This document shows, piece after piece, positions 47,601 through 60,100 of a DNA stretch of 64,000 nucleotides (position 1 is the first letter of the stretch; each line of letters starts with the position of its first letter). Location of the stretch: the NCBI GenBank assembly GCA_028673005.1, contig CM054114.1, positions 11,563,108 through 11,627,107 on the forward strand, read 5' to 3'. Both the position numbers and the translations under genes were made by a program. A model generated the notes under the pieces. It did no database searches. It saw only the letters and a list, made by a program, of their open reading frames with translations, and had not been told where the DNA came from. Origin of the DNA: Tanypteryx hageni (lineage: Eukaryota; Arthropoda; Insecta; Odonata; Petaluridae).

Positions 47601-50600
47601 CGTTGGTGGTTGCAGAGGGGTTTTGGAATATTTTTGTCATTTGAGGGAATTTTAAAAAATTTTCTGTTGGAGGTTTTTTTGAGGGAATGGGGCGGTCTGA
47701 TTTTCTATGTGGCCGTTTTTTCCTGGTTCTGAAGGAGATATGGTTTTTTATTTCCTTTTTTCTAAAAAAAGTCAGCGGAAGGAAATGTCATGCATTTCTG
47801 GGGTAGAAGTGTTCGTTCTCGCGTTTTTGGTTAATTTTTTTAATGATTTAAATGGGCGTTGAGATTCCCTTAAGTGTCGCTTACAAGTGCTTGTGAGGAT
47901 GTGGATTTGAAAATAAATTCTATTTGCATTTATGTGCCTGACCCTTTTCCTATACACGCTGTACATACTGTGCTGTTGTTCGACGGTGAAAAATTCACAC
48001 GGTCAATTTTCAGTTTTTGTTACATAAGTACGAAAATTTATACGCCTTTGGCTACCAAAATTGAACCGCTGTGTCGATATGTTAATATTACATAAAATTT
48101 TAATAACCTTGAACTGAATTCAGTAGGTAATATTTAAGGTTTTCACTTTCTTTCTCCCCTTGCGAAACTTGCTAAATTTTTTCTCTTGCATTTCTCATGA
48201 ATATTTGAACCCATAGCAAATGCTCTTCTTTGCTGGAGTCAATCTATTCAATTCGCTTACGACAGTGATTGACTTCGAAGAACTGTGTTCTTTTAATGGC
48301 TAGTTATCTTTTTGTCTCGATGATGACCCGTAGATTATTTCCAGAGTTCCTTTACGTCTTAGCAGTCGTAAGACGTCAAAAGAGTGGCTGCAATTAATCT
48401 TCCAACTTCTCTCGTCTCGGGAAATCGCTTCCTCGATCCGCCCGTTGTTAAGGTCACTCTCGTTTGCCGCTTTCGTGATCCGCAATGGAATCGCATCACG
48501 CGATCCACGAGCTTTTCTTCACCCAAAGACATTTCCACCAATCGACTTTCTTCTTTTTCCCGAACAACTTTTATGCCTTAAAAATAACCGACTTCCTTTG
48601 ATATGCCAACAGAAGCTTTCAATGTATCGGCAGAGGCTTCCCACGCCCTCGACGAAATTCCAAGATAAAATTATACGTTCGCGCCAAATGTGGAGGGACG
48701 TTCGCCTCAATTTTCACACGCATGGCGTGAATATCTATGACTGTTTTCGAAAAAATCAATTTACTAGGATCTGCGTGCTTTTCACATTTTATCAGTCAGA
48801 ATCAACGGAATTGATGATTATTAATTCAATTAATTCAATTTCGTTAATTCGTTATGATTATTAATCATAACGAAACAAATTTTCAACCGTAACGAGTTTT
48901 ATTTGAAGAGAGAATTACGCTACATTTGCGGATTTCAGGAAGAAAACCGCTATGGTTCCCTTTCCTCCATTCATCGGGTTTTATTTTCTCCCCTCCCACA
49001 TCTATAAACCCGCTCGAAACCCCATTATTACTCAGCCCGCATCCAATCCCGAGTGTTACTCCGAGTTGCCACTCCTCCTTCGTTCCACCTTTGCCCCATC
49101 CTAGCCCCCAGCCCTCTCCTTCGCCCCCTCTCTCTCGCTTACCTTTCTTACCTTCTCGTATCTTTCGACACCATAAAAAAATCGCACCTATATAATTTCC
49201 GTCCGTTATTTTCGTTGCTCGCGATGCGTTTTTCTCTCCCTCGGCTCCGATCCTTACTTGAGTTGTTGCATTATACTCTTCTTGCTTTGTATTCTTTCCA
49301 CCCAATGTTTCTTCCTCTTCCCACCCTCTCCCCACCCTCCCTCCACCCTCCCCCCCACCGTACCCATTGTCCCGAGGTTCACCTCGAGCGATGAAACCGT
49401 TTCCAGCGGGTCGCTTCGTGCTTAGACCGAGAGATGGCATCGGTGCGCCCCGCATCCAATCAACCATTCCGTCTCGTTCCTTCTGTCTCGAAGAGGAAAA
49501 ACTAAAAGTGCGCCCGCGTGTTTTGCTCGATGACGCCTGGATATAATTTTCTAAATCTTTCTCATATGATGCCACACGTTGTGAATGATTTAGTGTTTCA
49601 TTCGCCTACATTCATCGAATTCTCTTTAACTCTTCTCAAAATCCGATCTTCAAGTTCCTCTTTTTCCTTTTCATGGCCATGTAGAAAACCCGAAAAAAGT
49701 GGTCATTTATCTTCTCCCGTCTTTATTATGACTTCTAAATCATTTCGGAAGATGCCACAAGCCGATAAGAAGCCATTTTTTATCTCCATTTCCGCTCTAC
49801 CGTTCAAAATCCCTTATTTTCCTTCTGCCTCTCTCTTCCTATCTCTCTTGCTGTCTTTGAAATATCTTCCCGTAGCTTCTGCACCCGACTCTCTCTCCTT
49901 CCCTCCTCTCTCTCTCTCTCTCCGTCTCTCTCTCTCTTCCCACCTCCTTTTCATCGTACCACCATTCAAAATACATGTATCTGTTTCTCTATCAACTCCT
50001 TGTGTTTTTTGAGGCGGCGTATCTTTTTATTTTGTACGGCCAACATCGCCTTTCGTTTCTCTTTCCTCCCCGCACCCCCACACCCGCTCCCGACCGCATC
50101 TCTTTCCCTCTCTCATCCTCCATAATCTTCTTAATTAGCCTAATTGCCATCGGACCATTCAGGATATCATTTTAATGAAAGAAAATCATCAAGCACTGTA
50201 AGTCGCTTTTTCGAAAAACTTTAACTTCGACAGACGATTGTAACTACTCCATTGAAATTACATTCCTTTAAGGATGCGTAAGATTGAGATTGCGGCGTCA
50301 ATTTTCCAAGTAGGATGTTCATTTTGAGCTAAAAAGTCTATGCGGGCGTCGAAGTTTCGCAATTGGAAAACATTTTTTGGAATCGTGTTTTTTATTCAAT
50401 TTCTGTTAAACCCAAGTCTCGACTCGAAGACGAAGGCATTCAAACTTCCTTCCGATTGAGAGATCCGAGTTGATTTCGCGTTTTGGTTTTTCATATCGCT
50501 CGCTTTGCCCTACGCCTGCTTTTATCTTCGCAATTACGGGATCGTGAAACGAATGAAAAAATGAGGTCAACCGGTAAAACACAAGTCAAATCCGATTCTC

Positions 50601-50793
50601 GTTTACACTGTCGCCATAATTGACTCCATTAACGAGCGGTATTTTTGAGCAGAAGCCGCTTCGGAACGAGGGCGGATTAATTTTTTTTTTAAATCACGTA
50701 AATTGGTCTTAACATTTTTCCTAAGCGGCAACAACGCCCCGACGAAGGTGCGGGTAATTGGCAAACGGGAAAAGCCCGCCTATCTCGTGTCGA

Positions 50794-50855
<62 letters not shown>

Positions 50856-53800
50856 ATCGCTGGAAAAATAGAAAAGAAATTAGTTTAAAATAATTCCGTC
50901 GAGACCGTGCGATTTCCAAGTTAGGCGGGGATGAAAGCATAGCGAAGAAAAGCCACGAAACGACGCAATTTTTTCCGAAAGCAATGCAACGGAAGCCGTT
51001 TTTTTAGCCAGGATGAAAAGGGTAGCGGAAGACACGACGTTGAAAAATTACGCGGTAAAAAACGAGGAATAAAAGACATCGAGGACGGAGGAACAGGAGA
51101 GCGGGCAGAGAGCCAATTCTCCCATTGGCTCTCGGGGATCACGTGGTACGTAGGCAGAGACCGTCGCAAAAAAATCGAAGGCCTTCCCCCTTTTATTTTA
51201 TTTTCCAAAGAAAGTTGATATGGCGGGCGAGTCGGTACCTGTTGTGGAGACTTTGGGCGAGCAAGCGGTGGAAAGGTAGGCGGGTGTGGATGGAGCCGCT
51301 CCTCGCCGACCTTCTAATGAGCGGGTGCGGGAGAGCGTTTTTCAGACCCCGCGCGTGTCGGGCATTTTTCGCGCCCTTTTCTTTCCAAAAAATCGTCATA
51401 AAGGTGAAAAAAATCCTGCGCGCCACTTCGCGGAGAAAAAACGTTTTTTTTTTATTCAGGTGGTTTCGGAGAATGGGGAGGGTTGCTGACAAAGTATCCT
51501 TCACCTCGTTCTCCTACACTCTTCATTTCCTCTCCTATAAAAATTATACTTGAAACTATCGAATCTTCGCTAATAAACGCTCAGCTTGTAACGCAGCCCG
51601 TCTCAGCGACGCTGGAACGGGGAGAGACACAGCTCTCCTGGAGAAGATTCTCCCCTGCCTAATTTTAAATTTAGTCGAAAGGGAAGAATTTTCCGCTTAA
51701 TATGGAAAAATTATAATTCAGACTTCGACGGGATCTCAGCGTCGAAACACCTTAAATAACAAATTTTCGTACTTTTTTCATAAAATCTGTAGACCGAAAT
51801 CTCGCATCAGCATAAAAACTTTTAAGGTCGAATTGGCTGTTGGGCAATGCATGCGTTCACAGCCACTAATAAGTAGCGCCCTTAAAGGAAGCTTTCCACC
51901 GATTTCGCAAGACGCGCCTCTGCTTCTTGGTCGTCTTGCCGACGTTGGGGCGAAATCGAAAACCGGAAGGATTCCTCGTCCATAAGATTAATCGCTATTC
52001 GATCTTCTCGCAAATGGCGACCGTCCTGCCGAAACATCCGAGGCAGGAGACTATGGTTGCTCGGCAGTGTCCGCGTCACTGGTCCATCACTGTGCTCACT
52101 GGCAATTCCGTTCAATACTGCATAGCCTAGGAAATGGCCTGGTGATTAAACTGCCCCCACCCTCTTACGCCCATTTTGCACACCGATTCGGGAGGCGCGC
52201 CGGAAATGACCTCGGACCTTTTCCGCCCCCTCCTCTCCAGCCCGGTGCAGTGTCACGGCTCACCTTGTTAGCCCAGGACGCGAGTTTATGACGTAATCAA
52301 ACCACTGATGGTGTGGTTTGCGAATGGGCAGAACAGGTGGTTAGCACAAAGTGAGCGGAGGTGAGGAGAGAACGAGATATTCGTCACGTCAAGCGAGCGT
52401 TGTTACGTTTTAAATATGAAGATTCGAGTGGAAATCGATATAAATTCAAGGTTGAAAATTTATCCACGATCTCATACGGTGGCCATGAAATTTGCATCAT
52501 CACAGATTGAATTAAAGATAATTAAACAAAACGTGCACGCGACGTTTATAAAAGCTTTCAAAATTATGTATTTCAAACCTTTCAAAATGAAGAATTGACG
52601 GTAGTCGCGAGAGCAGCGTAACTTCAAAAGAACAGTAAATGATCCGTAAATCTCTAAATATCGCAACTTGCGGTTAAGGAGGAATTCTTTCCATAATTAT
52701 GCTTCGCCGAACTTTCTGAAATGGTTGGTTATTAATTAACGATCGATAAATACCAATGTTAGTCGTGTTATAATTCAATAGGTTGCTCATTGATCCTCGT
52801 AACGAGTATTACATATGTGTCACACGATACCAAATGAGATAAGCATACTTTTTGTGCCGAACAAACAATAATTCTCTCTCTCTCTCTTTCTCCATCCACT
52901 TTATTCAAAGAAATAAAGCTTTCCATCGAGTGGCGATTTGATATGACCTTAACGCGCGCATGATAACAGGATTCTCCATCCGCCGTCTGACCACTGTCCG
53001 CGACAGCTTAATAAAGATCTCGCAAACCGTTCGGAGCGGCGAAACGCACCACGCGGGTGCACACGCGAGAGCGCACCGAAGTTAAATCAATCGATAGTCT
53101 TTCATTATGGCATCGTGATGTGTAGAGCGAGAGGGAGAAGGGGAAATTGTCAGTCGTTAGCGTGCATTACACGTCTAACCGTGAATGCAAATCCCTAACC
53201 CCCTCCCTCCCTCTGTCCCACCTCCCTCTGCCCCTCTCCTTCTGCCCCCTCCCTCTGCTCCCCTCCCACCGCCCCCCTCCCTCTACCGCCCCCAATCCAG
53301 TCCTTTGCATCGCCCCTCCCCATCTGCTCAATCCTTCGAATCCGGAAACGCTCTTCCTACCCTGGAGGCTTCGGCCGGTATCCCCGGGAGATGGACGCAT
53401 CAACAAGGGGTCAAGCAAGGGGGAGAATGACACCCACCCACTCCCTATTTCTCCCTTCTCCCCTCCCTCCGATGGAGAGCGCTTCTATGGGACATGCTGA
53501 GTGACCAATGAGCCAACTGGCGCAGAGAGGGAATAAAAAAATAGCGAGATCTTGCGGGAAGGGGCTGGAGAATGGGAGGAGGGGAAGACGCTGGTGGAAA
53601 GTCGGATTGGGGAGAGGGTGGAAATTAAAAAAAGAGAGAGAGGAGGGGATGGGGAAGGAAGGTAAATAGATATGTGAGCGGGAAGGATGGGTATGTGATG
53701 TGTATTGCTTCGTCGGGGGGTTGAAAACGTCAGAACACAAGTGCACAGTACTTCTATTGACCACTATGACCCAAACGCAACGTGCCAGCTATGAAAAGAG

Positions 53801-56800
53801 GACTTGCATCCCAAAGGTTTTCTTTTTTTTGCCTTTCTATTTTTATCCTACGCTCCTGCCTCGCTACGCCTTCTATGCGTGCGTTCCTCCGAAAGCTCCC
53901 CCTTCCTCCACCCCCTCCAGAAAAAATGTGGGGGGTAAAATGTGGCGTACACGTCCCATACCCCTTTCGTGCAATGTGGATTGAGGGTGGGGCGGATCCG
54001 AGTCGGAATGCGCTGCTGCAAGCACCCCCACACGCGTATCCGCCCACACATACGTGTACATATGCGTATATCTCGTGCAACGTGGTCGCTCCTTTCGCTA
54101 GAATCGTGCTTTCTGGTCTTCACTTGTTTTTTATCCCGCTCTTTTTCCGTCGGGTTCGATAAAATCGGGGACCTTCCTTCTTTTATCTCTCTCTCTCACA
54201 CACACAAGCACACCCTCTCTGCCTACGATTCCATTTCCTCTCTATCCGACGGAAAACACGTATTTAGACCTTAAGCCTATTCCCTCCCTCTCTCTCTCTC
54301 TCCCTCTCTCTTTCTCTCTCACTCTCTTTATCATCTGTTTATTGCCATCCAATTACGTCTTCGCTCTTTCACGACTCTAAATCCTCCCCACGGCTTTTTA
54401 ACAATACGACTGCGAAATAACCGGTAGTACATTTTTGCCCATTAAAAACTGTTTGTAATTGCACTTCGACGCTAATTCTTTTTTCATTCCAGTTAACTTT
54501 TGAGCCTTTTTTCCACAAATAATTAACAAGGTTTATGATTTCACTTGAAGTTATTGCTTCAATGCGCGTTGCATGAGGCAATTTTTCATTTTTTTTTAAT
54601 GTTCTTTCTTATGTTTTTTGTTGCATTTTTTATGAAGAATAAATTTTTATCGTATTTTATCGTTCGATTAGACAGGTAACATTGGCGTCTGTTTCATCTT
54701 AGGCGAACGGGAAGCAATATTTAAGTTCTAGTGTTTGTAAACTTCCGGAGAGATGTTGCCGTCAGCATAAAAAGCAATTTTTAGTCATCTTTAGTTTTTC
54801 CACACTCCAAGCGCCGAGTCTCGGACAGAAGACATTTTTTAGCGTCTCGAAAGGGTTTTACATTCCTCGGAAGGATCCGCATTTCCGAAAATCGCGTAAT
54901 CGTTAGAATCCGTGAGGATTTCGGAGACATAATTTCGCGATTAGCTTGTTATGGCGCATCGTCTCATCCGTAGAGGCAACAAAGTGCGAGCGAATGCCCG
55001 TTGGCGATTTCTCCTGCAGCTCACCTTCCTTCCTTCTCCCCGTGCACCGTCTTCTGATGCGTGGGCGTGCAACTCCTACCCCCCCCCCGCCATACCACCC
55101 TCCATACCACCCCTCCCCATACCACCTCCCTCCATACCACCCCCCTCTCCTCCCCCACGCGCATGGATGAAAAACCCCTTTCCACCTCCCACTTGCTTTC
55201 TCTCTCTCCTCTTTCTCTCTCTCGCTCTCCCTCCTTCTCCTCGCCAATCAGAAGTGGGTGGAGCCAGGAGTAGAGAGACCCTCCCGATGCGATAGGATGG
55301 CCCCAGAGGGGAGGGGCCGTGAGGTCGAACCCCGGGAAGAGGAACATGGCGCACTCTCCGCTGCTCTTGGAGCAGCAGCTATCCGCTTGTTTTCCTTTTT
55401 CTTTTTATTTTTTCGACGTTGGGGTGAGTGAGTGAGTGTGTGGCGTGGATGAGGGAGGTTGAAGAAGGAGGAGGGCTCGGCGGAGGAGTATGTGGAGGGA
55501 GAAGGAGAGGCATGCGTGTGTGCGTGGAAGGACGGTGGAGGAGGGTGGAGGTTCGGTCCAGCTGCACTCGATTCCCTCTCTCCCGTCTCTCCCTCTCTCT
55601 CTCTCTCTCCTCGTACCGTTGCATGCCGGGAAGAGTAGTCTATCAAATCCGCTGCTCCTTGGGTGGCGGTATTTTTTTTTTAAAGGCCGTAGTGCATTTT
55701 GATAAAGCCTTTCATGTTGGCCATTAATAACACGGTTAGCGATCTGTTGAGATTTTCCTTCCATCTGGGCTTCGGTTACCGAACTATTCCTCGAATTTGT
55801 AGTTTAAAAAAAACTCCAAGTTTTATGAATTTTTACAAAGTTTATTCGAATGAGTTTTCTCACTCAAGATTAAGACACATGCGACTTGATTCATCTCATT
55901 TTTTAGGCTTTACCGCTGTGAACAAGCTGCGTTATTGCTGGATGTATTTCACAAATCCCCTAGGTCAACCATGTCAAACTTGGGGCCCTTTCTGTGACTT
56001 ACTACGGCCCGATAAATTATTTGGGATTTCATATAAATGCTTTATTTTAGCGAAAAGAAGATGATATTATATCCATAGTTACTGATTTATAATAGAACGC
56101 ATTTTATGAATTACCTAGTGTTTTTAATTGCAAAACAGACGTCCAGTCTTCTAGCTAAAGTCTATCTGGCCCATATTAAATATCCATTGCTTTAATGCGG
56201 CCTGGACGACTTTTCGAGTTTGACATGCTTGCCCTAGGTCAATTCTTTCGCTCAAGCCCGAGTGCGTCCGCAGTTCTTTCCCAGCAGCCGAGAATGGCGC
56301 GTCTTCATTGTCAACGGTCGCTTCGCCTAGCGCCTGCAACAATGCTTCTTTCTCTTTTCCTGGTTGGTGTGGAGAAGACTCCTCCCGCATTGTCGGGAGA
56401 AAGACCGCGTGTCACTGAGGGAGTTATTGGATTGTGAGAACATCTGCCCCTCCCCTTAACCCCTCCCCCTTCCAAGTTTAAAGAGGGGAAAGGCCTCCCA
56501 TATGCCGCTTCTCCACTGCCGCTGCCAATAGATCATGGACCCCCGCAAGCATATATTCTGCGGATTTTTTCCATTTTATCGCTAGATTTAGTTAAGCCGA
56601 TTGGGAGCCGACAGGTCTATGATCCATGCGGTGAAATTTGGTTACGAGAGACTAATGACGCGAAGAAAAATACTCATTCTGCGTCTCGTGCCCCAGTTTC
56701 AAGCTTTCGTCATTTTGAGAGCAATTTGAAATTAACTTTTAACACATTCGTTTTAAACGCAGGGGTTTTCAAAAGAGAAGTTTTTCCCGCGTACCATTCA

Positions 56801-56850
56801 ATAAATTAAACAAAAATGAGGTTGGTTTACCGCAAAGTAAATACACTATC
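44690..56850. other. pros intron 2, middle non-coding stretch
   Basis: C/T-rich blocks dominate 45690-45830, 46600-46760, 46840-47250, 49040-49140, 49880-49940, 53190-53300 and 55070-55230. G/A-rich sequence occurs at 53510-53700. An (AT)n run lies at 50796-50851, a perfect palindrome at 48848-48874 and a CCAAT-containing inverted repeat at 51108-51133. A possible hAT end remnant (CATGTCAAACTTGGGGCCC) starts near 55973 but cannot be delimited. I recognise no coding sequence. Confidence 0.5.
50796..50851. repeat. (AT)n microsatellite
   Basis: About 28 uninterrupted AT dinucleotides in pros intron 2. Confidence 0.95.
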
Positions 56851-56858
56851 CTGTGTGC

Positions 56859-57094
56859 CAGTGGCGTAGCCAGGGGGGTTGCATGTGCACCTCCCGAACT
56901 TCTCCGGATAATATGAAATTTTCAGTGCGTTAACAACCGCTGTAATAATGTTAATTAAAACGCGACCGTAGTATCATTAATCAATAGTTCTTTAAAATTC
57001 AATAAATTATTTGTGTGAGTATTAATTAATATATTTTTATTATTAAAAAAATAGTATGGTGCACCCCGCAAAAAAATTTCTGGCTACGCCACTG
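56859..57094. mobile_element. 236-bp hAT-type MITE with perfect 8-bp TSD
   Basis: The element begins CAGTGGCGTAGCCAG and ends with the exact reverse complement, CTGGCTACGCCACTG, giving 15-bp perfect terminal inverted repeats. It is flanked by CTGTGTGC on both sides (56851-56858 and 57095-57102), a perfect 8-bp duplication. Ends of the CAGTGGCGTAGCCAG type recur in nonautonomous hAT-like elements of many animals. The interior is AT-rich with no coding potential. The intact ends and duplication suggest a relatively recent insertion. Confidence 0.9.
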
Positions 57095-57102
57095 CTGTGT
57101 GC

Positions 57103-60100
57103 CTTCTGTTGAATAGAATACAAATCCATCCACAACGTCTTATCAGGGTTTAGCATGTTAAAGGTGGAAAAGTCCTTCTCTCTCTACCTATAATGGAATT
57201 AGAAAGTGCATTCGGTGTTAATTAACGTAGAAGAGCATCAGTGGGAGCTCAGTGAGGCGAGCGAGGGAAAGAAGAAGCGTATAGGTTAAGGAATAAACTT
57301 AATACAGACGGACTGGATATGTGGTAGGGTTTTAAAAAGTTGGCGTGTGCACGGAGTAGGATGAATGGGGATGCGAGAGGCCGGTCGGCGAAAAGGGTGG
57401 TTGCGAGGGGATGGTTGCAAGGGGATGGTTGCAAGGAATGCAATGGATAGACCTCCCCAAACCACCCCTCCACGAAACGACCACCCTCAAACCCGCCGTA
57501 CACTCCTTTCCCCTCTTTTCGGAACCCTTTCTCCGAGCTCCCTCATCCCCCCCCCCCTCGCATCTAGGGGGTGGATTTTCCCTCCATTTGAGTTTCCACC
57601 ACGCGCAAACATCCCCCTCCCCGAAAATTTCCACCCCCTCCTTCCACCTCTCCAAAACTCTTGCAACTTCCCCTTGCAGTTCAACCCTTTGCCTCTCTCT
57701 CCCTTCACTCCGCCCCCTCCTTTTCCGCCCCCGCCACCCACATCTCTGCTTTGAAAACCTCGGACAGACGAACCTCCCGCTCTCCCCCCAACCCCTGAGC
57801 TCTATCGATTTTCAAAAAGTTTCGAGTGCTAACTCCAGCCTCGCTGGTGGATATTTCGCCCCCTCCTGCCCCTTTCCACTACTCCTCTTCGCCACCGCCC
57901 CTTACATTCACCCCTCCCCTCCCCTCCTTTTTATCCCCACCCCTCCCATTTATCCCCACTCCTCCAATTTCTCTCCTCCCCTCCAATTTCTCCCCTCCCC
58001 TCCCATTTCCCCATCCCTCCCATTCCTCCCCTCCCCTCCAATTTCTCCCCTCCCCTCCAATTTCTCCCCTCCCCTCCCATTTCCCCATCCCTCCCATTCC
58101 TCCCCTCCCCTCCAATTTCTCCCCTCCCCTCCAATTTCACCCCTCCCTTCCGCTCCTTCCATCCCTTCTTCCAGGGGGGGCGGAGATGACGGGGGGGGCG
58201 CAATTGTACTTGTCACTTGTCTATAACGAGTCACTCTCCCTCTCGCTTGTGGCGCCCCTCCGCAACCTCTTCGTGTGCCGTGTTCGATGACGTGAGGCAG
58301 ACACACGAAAGAGCTTGATTAGAAGTTCGGGAAACGTCGAGGAGTTGGTTCGTGGGTGGACGCATTGTTTACCCTTTGACCCCTGAATTTCACGAGATTG
58401 TCATCTTTATGCGCCTTTTCGCTCTATGCTGTTTCCCGAAAGCTGCGTTGCAATGTTGCGAGGACGTAGAAATTGAAAGTTTCAGTTAACGCGTCCTCTC
58501 GTAGGATCGATCACAGCTCCAACTCGATTTACTCTTCGGCGCTGAACAGCGCGATTGTAGCACTGATGAAACGGCATTTAACCAGGGGAAAGCATCCGGG
58601 TTATTCATTTGAACTCGGCCGATGAAATTTCGCTGCAAAACTAAATAAGTACTTTTCGCATCTATGTATATATGTTCCCATTACCTCACTCTCAATATCT
58701 CTTGAGGAGGCCTCAAAAAACTTGTCATCTACCTTTCGAATCGCCACCTCTTCATCACCTCCTCTAATTCCTCTCCTCCCCTCTCGTCTCCCTTCCTATC
58801 CATCTACTTAATTTCGCCTATTCTCTCTTCGATTTTCCCTTTTTCCACTGCGTGCCTATCAATCTTCCTCCCTTTCTCTCTCTCCATCTTCGACTCTCAC
58901 TATAAACTCCTCTCAACCTCCCCCACCCACCTCACACCATCTCTCTTTCCGCCTTCTCCTTCCAATCTTAATGTAGCCATTTCCTGCTCACCTTATTGAC
59001 TTTTCTCCCAGTGACTCCTTTCAACTCGCTCCATGAAATCTCCCTCATTCTCTCCCACCATTCCTCTCTCTCACTCTCTATTTCTCCTCAAAAAAACTTT
59101 TCCTCGGCCCTTCACTGGTCAATCGCCAAAGAGGGTGACTCTCTCTCTCTCTCTTTCTCTCTCCCTGCTCCCAACCCTCTCCCATCCTCCCTGCCCCCAA
59201 CCCTCTCCCGCAGATCGCATACCGTCAGCCTCGTCCGCCCTCTGCTTTCCCCCGAGGAATGAGCCTGAGGTAAAACGGAGGGAAAGAGTGGAAAAATGGA
59301 AGGGGAGATAGAGCGGAGGGATTGTATAGGAGGAGAGAGAGAGAGGTTCGAGAATGGACCCTCACTAATGAAAGGAAATCAATTCCTTCTTTATTCAAAA
59401 TGTTTGGACCCGCGCTTGCCGCGCCATTGCCATTGCTTTCTCCTTTTCCATCTTCCCCCTCTCTTTTCTTCTTTCTTCCCTCCATTATATCTCCTATCGC
59501 GGCCCTTTCTTATTCTCGTCTTTTCCATCAAAATTTGTGTATATTGCGACGCAATGAAAATGCGGGTGGTTGATGGAATTAAAAGGTATCCCATAAAATT
59601 TCTTTTGAAAAATGACCGCTTAAGTAGGAGGGGATCGCTTTTCGACGAATATAATTATCGATGGCTATTATCTATTCTCTAATAATGAAAAACTTCTCGT
59701 TAGATGATAGCGTGTTTTTTTCTTTGGTCCAAAATCGACATTCGTAACGGCAAAGGAAGGAGCAAAATGAGATGACGGCGCTCCGATAAAAACGTCCAAT
59801 TACCGAGAAAGACTTAAATTGAATGTTTGGTAGAACGTGAGGAAAATGCAGGTTATTAATTTTCGAATTGCTAATTTTAAAAAAACAAATTTTTTCTCTT
59901 CAAAGATCCCGTTAGTGCATTTGCGAAATAGCAATTCAGTGGCGATCTTTGATTATTCCGAGAGCGGGATTTTTCTCTTTCTTCGTCCGATCGATTTCGC
60001 TTTCTCCTCGGGGGAGGGGGCAGACCGGTCTCCCGATCGACTCCGTGTCACCTTCGTGCTCTCGCTTCCTCTTTTTCGTGAAATGGCCGCGTTGATGGCT

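Noticed and set aside
55973..56160. A fourth hAT copy
   Set aside because: One end-like motif with GGGGCCC and CGGCCCG words is present, but no opposite end or target duplication could be found. It is mentioned only as a possible remnant.
57411..58226. 271-codon Ser/Pro-rich open frame
   Set aside because: It is a translation of the pyrimidine repeats. Comparable frames occur on other frames and strands, and there is no domain.
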